A stretch of DNA of 64,000 nucleotides from Blasia pusilla. Its lineage: Eukaryota; Marchantiophyta; Marchantiopsida; Blasiales. The notes under the pieces are model-generated. The model searched no databases and was not told the origin of the DNA. It saw only the letters and a program-made list of their open reading frames with translations. Shown here piece after piece: positions 11,025-20,875 of the stretch. The stretch is from contig CM114271.1 in assembly GCA_050084515.1 (NCBI GenBank), positions 2,294,001-2,358,000 on the forward strand, in the 5' to 3' direction. How positions within the stretch are numbered: the first letter of the stretch is position 1; each line of letters starts with the position of its first letter. The position numbers were made by a program, and so were the translations under genes.

Positions 11025-11152
11025 ATTGGAGATATTTTGGTACTTCTTGTCTCGTTGTTTGGATGCCATGAGTTAGCATGGGATCATGCGTGTTTGTGTG
11101 TGTGTTCGGTGACAGCGATGTATGTTGTGTAGCGATGTGTATGCGCACGACA
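11025..11152 (+). repeat. inner block A (element 1)
   Basis: A 128-bp block runs from ATTGGAG to GCGCACGACA. It is nearly identical to 11669-11796. It lies between the polypurine tract and the right B block and is separated from B by the two bases GC. Confidence 0.9.
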
Positions 11153-11154
11153 GC

Positions 11155-11668
11155 TGTCACGTCTTTTAGGATAGATCGGTGAGATCTAATAGAGCACCTT
11201 CATGAGTAGTGGAGGACACGCCCAGTAGGTCGAGGGTGACCTGCTGAGGCCCTTAGAAACCTGAGATAGCAGGTTTCCCCTTCGTTACGGCTCATTTGGA
11301 GCCATATTGAGGAACTTACTATTTTAGGTAAGTACCATTTTGAGTATATGATCGACTTACTATTTTTGGTAAGTGGCCCTTGACCTCCTACATCAGGTGA
11401 AGAGCCAAGGAGGTGACTTGGGAGAATAGGTTACCATGAAGAGAGCTTGGGAGAAGGGAGGGGTATACCTCAAGGAGAGAGAGCTTGAGAGCTCATTCTC
11501 TCTTTGTTGAACCTCTTGGCATGAGGAGGCGGAGCTATGGTACCTTGCCTTGTGAGTGTAACCCAAGCCTCTCATTAGGAGAGTGGGTTTGGTTTGACAT
11601 GAGAGAGAGTGCACACCTTTGAGAGCTATGGTGTGAGATGGAGGAGAGAGAGATTGGATCTTACTTTA
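11155..11668 (+). repeat. right block B (element 1)
   Basis: A 514-bp copy of the left terminal block. It starts TGTCACG and ends CTTACTTTA, and A' follows without a gap. Confidence 0.9.
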
Positions 11669-11796
11669 ATTGGAGATATTTTGGTACTTCTTGTCTCATT
11701 GTTTGGATGCCATGAGTTAGCATGGGATCATGCGTGTTTGTGTGTGTGTTCGGTGACAGCGATGTATGTTGTGTAGCAATGTGTATGCGCACGACA
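11669..11796 (+). repeat. outer block A' (element 1)
   Basis: A 128-bp copy of block A. It ends in GACA, the right end of the element, and is followed by the duplicated target GCTT. Confidence 0.9.
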
Positions 11797-11800
11797 GCTT
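11797..11800. repeat. target-site duplication GCTT (right, element 1)
   Basis: Repeats the GCTT found just before the left end of the element. Confidence 0.85.
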
Positions 11801-11819
11801 ACATAAAAATGCAACTCCC

Positions 11820-13200
11820 CTATGGTGTACTCTATGGAAACGTCTACTCTAAAGTGTAAATCTAGAGCAAGGATGATATCTTTGTTGCCTTCCGCTGTAA
11901 GTCTAGTTTACTTTGCACTAAGTCTCTTGCATCTTCCAAGAATTCATTGAAGTACTAATTTGCCTCTACAATATTGTGCTTGTATTGTGCACTCTAAAGT
12001 GTAGATTCTTTGGATTCATCTGCAAGTATCAAAATTTTGCTCTTGAGTACATCCACATCTTATCTTAGATGTGCATTCTGATCTTGCAAATAGTCGATTC
12101 TTCTCAAGAGTCGTTGGTAAACCTACAGTGTGATGTTGGAAGCTGGAGTATGCTCTGAAGTAGATGGTGCAACAGGAGGTGGATGTAGAGGTTGAATTGC
12201 TGAAGTTGTCCTCTCGTTGTATGGCGGGTGATGTGTCGAGAGCCTTATCCGAACCTGGGAGTAGAAAGAAATTGAAGTGAGTCAAATCTGAAATTGAAGT
12301 GAGGTAAAGCAGGAATAATGAAATGGAAGAATGTAGACAAATAATTACATTGATATTGGAAACAAAAAATTATAAATAGAGTACATTGTGTGGGAAGTAA
12401 AATGTCTTGAAGAACATATCTTATTGCATGGAAGAAAATGGAACTATACATATGTTTGGATAGGTAAATGTAAGAAACAGTAGACAAGAAATGATCCATC
12501 AGACTTGAAAGTAGAAAATGTCATTGAGTGATGAAACAGAGGCAAAATTACAAATATAAGTAGGCATTGTATGCTTGAGTAGAAGTGTCCAATTGAGGTA
12601 GTGTTTCCAAAGAACAAGCAATTTATATGTTCAACTACATAAGTTGCTTAAGAAAATTTTGGAAATGTTGAAACTATTGATAGAGAGTGAAGAACACATG
12701 TTGCAAGTATTCTTATGGGCACACATTCAAAATCACAGTAAAGTTGGAAAATTGTTCATTGGTTGTACCACCTAAGAAAGTAAGCAAGGTATGTAGTTAG
12801 TTGGAGCAATGAATAACAAAGCTTGGAAACAAGAAGTGAATGAAATGCATACATTGCAAGATACAAGAAAGTAACTTACCAAAGTGATAAACTATGCGCA
12901 CTTTCTCTTCCCTAGAGAGCTTGCACTTGCGCTAGGTTGGAAAGTGTAGAGGTCAATAATGATATCAGGTAATGTGACCTCACTTTTGACATCTTGAAAG
13001 TCTGGGAGAATGGGAACTATGTGTGGCTCATCAGTCTGCTAGGCATTGAACTCACGGAACTCTCCATTTGAACAAGTTAACTTCATCTTGGAGATGAGAT
13101 GGCTTCCTTTGGTGCTAGTCAAGTCAATCAGCATAGAAATGGGCAAGTGAAATCCATGATGAAGCGTGTGTAATTGATCAAGTTTAATGCCAACGGAGGC
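11820..13200 (-). pseudogene. decayed coding fragment, coiled-coil type
   Basis: On the minus strand about 11830-12130 reads as a heptad-like, charged frame (LLRRIDYLQDQNAHLR, DVLKSKILILADESKES, YFNEFLEDARDLVQSKLDLQ). It is broken by about five stops, mostly TAG or TAA where Gln would fit. A second piece at about 12900-13160 reads SHLISKMKLTCSNGEF and VTLPDIIIDLYTFQPS. I do not recognise the protein. It looks like an old gene or transposon fragment with C-to-T decay. The gap between the pieces may be an intron or unrelated DNA. Confidence 0.4.
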
Positions 13201-13940
13201 TATATTGAACAGTCTATTCCCCTAAGAGCATGTTAGGGATGTTTCTTTGGCAAGTGTATCAAATGCCATTGGATAATATATGTGATGATAAAGGAAAAAA
13301 AAAGGACAATACATTCCCTTAAATTTTGGCCTATGGATTGCTCAAGTAATCTAAATAATTTTATGAAAAATTAAAGTTCTACTCTTTTTATCTATGACAT
13401 ATGTATTGCATATACAATCCAGTTCTATAAAGTTTTATTGGAACAATGGATGGTCTCCTTCCTTCATTTATTACCTATGCAATACACATAAAATCTAAGT
13501 AGTTCTAAGAAAAAGTAGACCATCTATTCTATTCCTTTGGGATTTACATATTGCATGCGCAATTTATGATCAATCTTACCAATAATTATGTGTCAAGTAG
13601 ATGATCAACTTCAAAGGAAATTATGTATGGCAGATTGAGAATTCCACTTCTCTTTAAAATTATTGTGTCTTTTGTTTAAAAAAGATGTATCATATGATTT
13701 GGTGCAAACATATGGTTTAAATTGTTCATGTAATATTTGAGAAAAATTTACCTTATGAAAAAATAACCACAGACCATCCGAGAGTATATGGAGAAAAAAA
13801 TTGATGACCAAAATTGAATGGGAAATATTTTTTAAGTTATTTTTTACAAAAAAATTAAAAATAGATGATGGTGAAAATGACATATAATACCTTAAAAAAT
13901 TCGATTAGATAGATCGATTGACTAATGGATAGGGCCATGC
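13201..13940. other. intergenic, no gene seen
   Basis: AT-rich spacer with homopolymer runs. The minus-strand frame at 13611-13883 is Phe/Asn/Lys-rich, as expected by chance in AT-rich DNA. Confidence 0.5.
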
Positions 13941-13944
13941 TAGT

Positions 13945-14075
13945 TGTCATGCACACACATTGCTCTCACCGAATACACACAAAATACCATACTAACTCAT
14001 GTCATCTAAACATCAAGACGATGGAGTATCAAAATATCTTTAATAAATCAAGATCTCTCACAATAGGCACATAAA

Positions 14076-14115
<40 letters not shown>

Positions 14116-14555
14116 AACCAAACCTACTCTCCTAATGAGAGGCTTGGATTACTCACAAGGTAAGGAGGACCATAAATCCACTGCCTCATACCAAAAGGTT
14201 CAACAAAGAGAGAATGAACTCCAAAGCTCTTTCTCCTTGGGTATACTCCCTTCTCTCTCCTAAGCTTTTTCCATGGTAACCTATGTTTGCATGTCACCTC
14301 CTTAGCTCTTGACCTATGGTAGGAGTCAAGAGAAAACTCCTAGAGTGAAAAGTCAAGTATGCTTATATTGACAATTTACTTGAAATAGTAAGTTTCTATA
14401 TATAGCTATAAATGAGCCCAAAAAAATGGAAAATCTGCTCTCTCTCAAGTTACCCGAGACCGTAATAAGTCATCCTCGACCTCCTCAGGCTATCTTCCAA
14501 TATCCTAGAAGGCACTATACGATAAACTCGTCAATCTATCCTAAAAGATGTGACA
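13945..14555 (-). mobile_element. solo B-A copy related to element 1
   Basis: A 611-bp block starts TGTCATGC and ends GATGTGACA. It is flanked by TAGT (13941-13944) and TAGC (14556-14559), a 4-bp duplication with one change. Read on the minus strand, it is block B followed by block A of the element 1 type, with clear but diverged similarity throughout. It contains a CT dinucleotide array (about 14077-14110). Recombination between the two B blocks of a full element would leave exactly this B-A product. Confidence 0.82.
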
Positions 14556-14559
14556 TAGC

Positions 14560-15807
14560 ATACATGCCCTTATACTGTGATTTAAAAAATGTTTTTTCTT
14601 TAGCTATTTTTAATTCATAAAAAATTTAGAAGAGTTTAAGATCAAAAACATTTTTCTTCGAGTTTTTCTTATACAAAATTACGTTAACCCAATTTTTTTC
14701 CTTAGGATGTTTATCCCCATGTTCTCAAACTATGACAAAAATTAAGCTTATCCCATCCTTTCTAAACACCATTCTTGATTTCTCTCAATTATCCTTACTC
14801 TTTCACTTCTTAAAAAAACACTACTTAAATACATACTAAAAATTTATCTTATAGTTGTATATTCACTCTCCCATACAATATATACGACTCACCTATTTAA
14901 GTTTTTAAATGCGTATATGTCGTATATGCACTCTTGAATAAAAAATGTATAGCCCTTCCCCTCATTTTTTAAATCCCCTTGGTTAGGTCCTTTCTCACTT
15001 TTGTCCCCCTCCCTCCAAAAACTTGACATGATTCCCAAAAGAGAACATTATCCCCTTGCAATTTCCATAAATCTACAAATTCTTATTTTTTAATTAAAGA
15101 AAGTAATTTTAAAACACAAATTGTAGCCTCTCTTGAAATGGAAGTTCGTGTGGTTATACTTATTGGTGTTGGGCTCCACCGATTATTACACTTAACCATC
15201 CTAAACTAAACCAAGACCACCCTCATATATGCATAAGAGGCGGGAAAACTCACCAACACGGGTGGATAATGCAACCCGTGGCATGTCAATCTGTGGAGCG
15301 CCTAACAAAGTAGCACATATCAAGGATATGACCATAGTCCCCCACGTGAATATGTGGAAAATTCCACATAATAGAATTTTTCCACAAAATACACGATATA
15401 GGGCAACCCGTCTTATAACAAATCCAAACAATCCCTCTATCTACAAGATGTAAATTTGGTCATCGAATCATCCGTCTTTCTCTAATGAAACTCAACAATT
15501 CTCCATTTATTCGAAGGAAAAATAACAATAACAATACTAACCCTTAAAATTTTTTTCCCTCCATCTTATCTATCCATATTTTATAATCCTTACGACCCAC
15601 GATACTCATTAATTTTTTTCTCATCATTTAGGCTGTCCTCCGTACGTGTTTATTAATTACTTTCTTTCCCCACCCCTCTTAAAGATCACACTTCTCATGG
15701 TCCATACGACACTCCAAATTTTGTTTCTCTCCATCTAGGCTATCCATGTGTTTTCACACATGTGTTCATTACGACCCTTACATAAACTTGTCATCTTTTC
15801 CTCGTCA
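14560..15807. other. intergenic, older repeats
   Basis: AT-rich spacer. Its last 200 bp hold a diverged dispersed repeat built on CTATCCATGTG, CATTAATTA and CCCACCCCTCT that recurs at about 16430-16500 and 17340-17480. No coding frame is convincing. Confidence 0.5.
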
Positions 15808-15811
15808 TCTT

Positions 15812-16426
15812 TGTCACATCTGAGTAGTCGATAGGCCGAGATCTATCGTGGATAGGGCGTAGGAGCCAGCGGACTATCTTGAGTGCAACTTTGTCTCACG
15901 GTGTCGGATGAGGTTGAGGATAGGTCCATTGTGTCAGGAATGTCGTTCCGCTAACTTTCATGTTGAGGTCTTTCACAATCGGATGACTTGTTGACCAGGT
16001 CACCCTCCCATGGTAACTTGTGCGCGCAGGTTACCAAGGGGAGGGTTATTTTTAGGGGAAGAGCCTTTTGGCTCTTCCCAACCCTATATAAGAGAGGAAG
16101 GTGGCTTTCCTAAGCCATCTTTCTCATGTTGGGCTGTTGGAGCACCTCTCTTGTATGTGTGTGAGATAGGACTTAGGTGCTAGCGTCCGGATTCTTTGAT
16201 AGATAGTGGACGAGGGCGCGCGCTCCTATGCGCGCCTCCCACCGTCCGCATGTCGCCGCCCGCCGCCTGCCCATCCACGACCGTCGCCGTTATGTGATCT
16301 CCATGTATATGTATGAGTTGATTTTTGTACATGTGTGGATCAACGTGTGTGTGAGGAAGATCGGTGTTGTGTGGTGTAGATGTGACCAGCAATGTATGTG
16401 GTGTAGCGATATGTATGCGCACGACA
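15812..16426 (+). mobile_element. solo B-A copy, third family
   Basis: A 615-bp block starts TGTCACATC and ends GCGCACGACA. It is flanked by TCTT on both sides (15808-15811 and 16427-16430). The last ~110 bp resemble block A of element 1 (GTATG, GTGTAGCGAT and GCGCACGACA in order), while the B part is different. A TATA-like CCCTATATAAGAGAG lies at about 16081-16095, inside B, and may be the promoter. It is inserted in an older dispersed repeat. Confidence 0.82.
16084..16091 (+). promoter_or_regulatory. TATA-like box in block B of the solo copy
   Basis: TATATAAG follows a short inverted repeat (AAGAGCCTTTTGGCTCTT) and precedes a pyrimidine-rich stretch. Its position inside B fits a retroelement promoter; this is inference. 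Confidence 0.4.
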
Positions 16427-16430
16427 TCTT

Positions 16431-17520
16431 CACTATCCATGTGTCCATTAATTATTTTCTCGCCCCACCCCTCTCAAAGGGCCGCATTGGTTAACTAGTG
16501 CAGCGACCCCAGAAATAGGATGTAGTTTTATTAAATAAATAAAAAAATGAAAATGTATGTGTACATATAGATAGTAAAGAGACCCACAATATAATTTTTT
16601 TAAAAAAGTGTACTATAAAGGCATTGACACCTAATTTTGTGTAGAGTAGTCTTCAATACAAATGGAGAGACACAAGGAAAAATAGAAAAGAAACGAGACC
16701 AATTTTGTGGTTGTGCATAGTAGTCTTCAATCCAAATAGGGAGACACTATGTAGGCCTTCAATACAAACCATCGGGAAGACACTACGTAGGCATGGGAGA
16801 GTATAGCAATCTTTAAAATTATAGATGAGAGAAGAATAGTATATTCAACTATAGCTACCTTCAAAATTATGGAGGAGAGAAGAATAGCATATTCAACTCT
16901 TATTAGTATGTTCACCGATTAGTATAGTATATTCAACTCTTATACCATGCTGATAGATGAACACACTATACTAATCCAACGGGAATGTAATGCTTATTAT
17001 TAGGTTAACATAATTACATTAATGCCATTTGGGATGAGCATTTACATGAAGTCTTACATACGGATGCATACCAAGGATGCTAAAATACAAAGTAATTAAT
17101 ACAAACCTTTATAATAATAGGCACCAAACCATAAAAGGGATGGTGTAATGAAGACTAAGACTCGAACGTGTGGTAGACCACAAAGAGACATCAATACGAA
17201 TCCATGTGGCATTGGCAAGTGACCCCATAAACCTAATCCTAGAGATATATCCCGAATTTTATTGTTCCAAATCACTTTAGGGATTCGCCGGAGCACTACG
17301 GATAAAATATGTAGTTATGCACAACCACAACTTAAGGCCATTAAATCCGGCCGTAATTACTTTTTCTCCCACCCCTCTCCAAGGACGGTACATAACACGG
17401 TGCTCTTTTTCCCTAGCCATCTAGACTATCCACATGTGTCGTATGCACACACATGCGTTAATTATTCTCTTCTCCACTATTAGGGCGTGTCCCGTGACAC
17501 GCGCTAATATAGCCCGCCAT
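16431..17520. other. intergenic, dispersed repeat copies
   Basis: AT-rich spacer. It includes two more copies of the repeat with CCCACCCCTCTC and CTATCCACATGTGTC seen before the solo insertion. Around 16725-16930 there are short local repeats of AGAAGAATAGTATATTCAACT. No gene seen. Confidence 0.5.
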
Positions 17521-17572
17521 AAAAGTGTTTACAACATATTCCCGTTCCTTTGCAGCCGAAGTGAGGAGTCGC

Positions 17573-17749
17573 ATGAAGCTTACGCGCTGCGCTGTGTCAC
17601 TGACAGATCTGGTGCAAAGAGCGAGGCCTGACAGGGCGTTCCGTAAGAAGGTTCTCGTAACGAGAGATGCGGTGCTGCGCGGGCTCGAGCGGGAGGTTTG
17701 TGGGAGGAGCTTCGCGAGCGGAGGGGCGGATCCTCCTGCCGCACACAAG
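17573..17749 (+). other. candidate first exon, organelle-presequence-like
   Basis: A 59-codon open stretch starts at an ATG and stops at a possible donor (AAG|GTTTGC). It is rich in Arg, Ala and Ser, has no acidic cluster, and ends GRSFASGGADPPAAHK, which looks like a mitochondrial targeting sequence. It could open the membrane-protein gene downstream, but that protein should begin with a signal peptide. It may instead belong to a separate small gene. Neither link is shown by sequence alone. Confidence 0.3.
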
Positions 17750-19161
17750 GTTTGCATCTGTGCTTTGCCCTGCATGGAATGGAGTGGAGTGGAGGGCTGT
17801 GGAATGCGCATTCGTGTTTCTTTTTCGTTTCTTGGCGATGAGAGTTTCCCGTTCTGCTGTGGAGGAGAGATTGAGGAGAGTTTTGACTTCTTTTGTGAGG
17901 TTTGTGAGGGCGCGCGGCTTTCGCGCGCGCTTGTGGAGAATTGAGGAGTGGTTGGGGTTGGTTTGTGAGGGTGGGAGTGTGATCGCTCGCGGAGAATTGA
18001 GAAGCGTCGGGATTGTTTCGCGAGGATGGTGTTCTACAGGGAAGAATTTGAGTGGAATGTGATGAGGTTGAATTCTGGGTTTGAATTGCGTGAAGTGTGA
18101 GTGGATCAGGTCTGCTGTTGTGGTGTTCGAGGTTTATCAAAAGCAGTGAGAGTTGAGAAATGAATGAGGTTGATGGATCTGATTTTTCCGCATGAATGTG
18201 GTGAGTAAGTGTATCTCGGATGAAAGTTCGTGCCTTTCAATTTGATTTTCCTGCTCGTGTGGGACGGGGCTGAGCTGGATCGACTGCCACCGCTCGCGGT
18301 TATCATGATTGATCCGACTCAAGCGTAACAGGGACGGGCTGAAGAATTGACGAGTGTTGGTGCGAAGTTGAGAATGAATCTATGAATAAAAATTCTGACA
18401 GAAGCAATCGAAGGGATCGGAGGCGTCGTAGTATGAAATTCACGAAATCTGGTGTCAAAATATGGAACCAGCTTTTCGTGTGAACATGCGATTTGTCAGC
18501 TGAGCACCGAAGCACTTGTGTAAAAGCATAGAAGATACTCGTGTCCGATTTCTGTTGCGACATTTTTCCGTTCGAGCTGAATTCCAATTCAAGAAGGGTA
18601 ATTTGGATCCAAATCAATTTATGGGACTAAAGTCGGTGAAGCTAAAGGTTGGCGCATGCATACGGTCGTTCCGGATTTTTGTGACACCAAGTAGACCTGC
18701 GTATCGCTGTCCCTCGTCACGACACAGGAAGTAAATCCGCAAAGTTTAATTGGATACCATTGCATCCGTTTGAAACAGCTGAGGGAATATCGTTGGTTAG
18801 TTTCTTTCCTCGAAGCCGTACCTGGTCAGGGGTGTACACTCGTCCGGGTGCTAAGCAGGTTGAGCTCGCAGACCTTCACTGTAGGGTTTACTGATCTGTT
18901 GTGCATGCGGGAAGAATCCGGCAATTCTCTTACTTTTCATACCTCGGAAACACTGTCTCCATTCCTGAAATTTAGAGGGCCAATGGTTTTACTCTTTCGT
19001 CTTCAGGAACGTTATGTGTGAAGTTTAGTGCTCGATTACTTGTAGCAGCCAATGTGTGAGCGAAGGAATTCCTAATTTCGGAGTAGGTTTGCAGCCTGCC
19101 GGTAAGTTTACAAATCTGCTAAAAAATTCGGTTAATTTGACTGACCTGTGCGGACCTTGCA

Positions 19162-20683
19162 GATTGATTGTGAAGTTATCCTCATGACTGGAAGATCAAT
19201 AGATAAACGAAGCCTTGGCCGAGCCATGGAGCCCTCCTGCCACCTGAGGTAAGGATTTATTTGATTATCTCCTGAAAAAAAGTCTCAGTTAAGCCTTGCT
19301 CGTAGTATAGCCTACTTTTGCTCGTAGTTGTAGTTGCACAGTATCGATTAACTGTCTTGATTAGTACTGGATGAATGCATTGGGATTGATTGTGAGGGCA
19401 TGGATTAGGGATCTTCCTGACTTCTCTCTCCAAACCTCCCTCCCCACCTGTTCTTTCCTCCCCATATCCTGCTTCTTGAGTCTGGAGACTCCTAGTTTTG
19501 TTTAGTGGATGGCATTCTGTTTCTTGAATCTTTCCAAAGCTTCCATGCAATATGGCAGTGAATAAAAATACCGTGCTCTATGTTTGGTCACAGACTTGAA
19601 GGTTGAAACGCATAAGTTCATCTCTCATCTATAGCTTCCGCAATGTTGTGCCACAATATTCAGCTATGGAGGGCTATCCTAATCGGTAAAATTTCTGTAA
19701 TTGTGTTAGTATTTGTATTTATGCAGTAATTTGATCTGGAAATAGCAAGTAGCTTCTGTTACTTCCTTTCAGTGCAAGGATATCTGATTTGAAATACTTG
19801 TGTGGATGCAGTCCTGGCCCTAGTTTTGGTTTCTGTGGTCACTGCTGCGATAGCACCAATTTCAAACTGTTATGCACTTGATACAGACGACCATCTTTAT
19901 GATCTTGTATCCTACTCATGATGCTGCTCCAAATTCTAGCATTGCAGAGTTTGGTAGAAATCGCAAACTTTTCTAGAAATATTTGCATGAACTTTTTTAC
20001 TGTTAGGTTGATAATGTTTGCACCAAGATATTGATGTTGCTAGACAATTCTTATGTGGTAGATTACAATATGATTGCCAGACTTGTGGTAACTATGATAA
20101 GGCGTCTTCACATTTTGTTCTGGTCCTTGACGATGCACTTGCAGACGAGTTTCTGTGGCAAGGAGTTTGAGTTTGTGGCGGTACATCAGACTCATACTAT
20201 TCTGGCCTTCAATTTCAATTTCTCTTGATCTTGTGATTCCTCAAAAGTGAATTAATCGACCAAGTCAATTGTGGGGTGGCATTGTTCATTTGTGCTTTTT
20301 CCATTCCACTTTTCCTTTCTCATTTAATAGCATGCCTTATTTTCTCCTTCACTGGATGATTTGCTTACATCAAAAAGAAATCCAAGTGGCAGCTGTTTAG
20401 ATTTTGCAATTTTGCACTTTTACCCATGCAGGAGTCGTCGACGTATGTGCTTCGCTTCTGTAAGGATTTTCAGGAGAGAAGTCAATCGGTAAGATGGTTG
20501 AAGTGTCCTATTGTGGTTGTGGATGAGCTTACATGAGATACTTAGGGGTAATATGCCTGGAACTTGTGAAGAGTCGGCGAAAGTGACGTTTGCAGGAAGC
20601 CCAGAAAGGAAAGGATAATCTTGGGGCTTTTAAGAATGAACATCAAGATACGGCTTTCACTTTGTGTCTGGAACTGTAGTCTT
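19162..20683 (+). other. candidate small exons between the first exon and the membrane-protein gene
   Basis: Three short stretches have splice-like borders. The first is 19162-19251 (after GCAG, before GTAAGG), reading LMTGRSIDKRSLGRAME. The second is about 20433-20491 (after GCAG, before GTAAGA), reading ESSTYVLRFCKDFQERSQS. The third is from about 20597 after GCAG to a TAG at about 20680, reading EAQKGKDNLGAFKNEH. I do not recognise a protein in them, and they could also be 5' UTR exons. The rest of 17750-20875 holds nothing I can call. Confidence 0.25.
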
Positions 20684-20875
20684 TATCAAGAGTTGCTGTG
20701 TCTTGATTGTTGTTAGAAGATCTACGCACTTGCTTTATGCAGTAACTGGACCAACTCATAAGCTACATATGAAATATGAGAAATCAGAAGGCTGGATTGT
20801 GCTTCCTTTATCATGGAAGGAATCCATCTATCATCTATCAACTATCTGGATGGTGGCACTTGTCCATGGCTACAG

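Larger units (their letters stand above)
3330..11796 (+). mobile_element. Element 1: Ty3/gypsy-like retroelement with split terminal repeats
   Basis: An 8467-bp retroelement begins TGTC, ends GACA and is flanked by GCTT. Its layout is B (3330-3843), leader, gag, methyltransferase, RT, RNase H, integrase, PHD remnant, polypurine tract, A (11025-11152), GC, B (11155-11668), A' (11669-11796). The two B copies are the same length (514 bp) and nearly identical; A and A' differ at about 2 of 128 positions, so insertion is fairly recent. The coding part is nevertheless full of stops and frameshifts and lacks the gag C-terminus, knuckle and protease found in element 2, so it was probably copied in trans. 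A normal LTR element would have the same complete repeat at both ends; here A is absent from the left end. Confidence 0.9.

Noticed and set aside
13611-13883. 90-codon minus-strand frame
   Set aside because: Composition (Phe, Asn, Lys, Ile) is what AT-rich DNA gives by chance; no domain or splice context.
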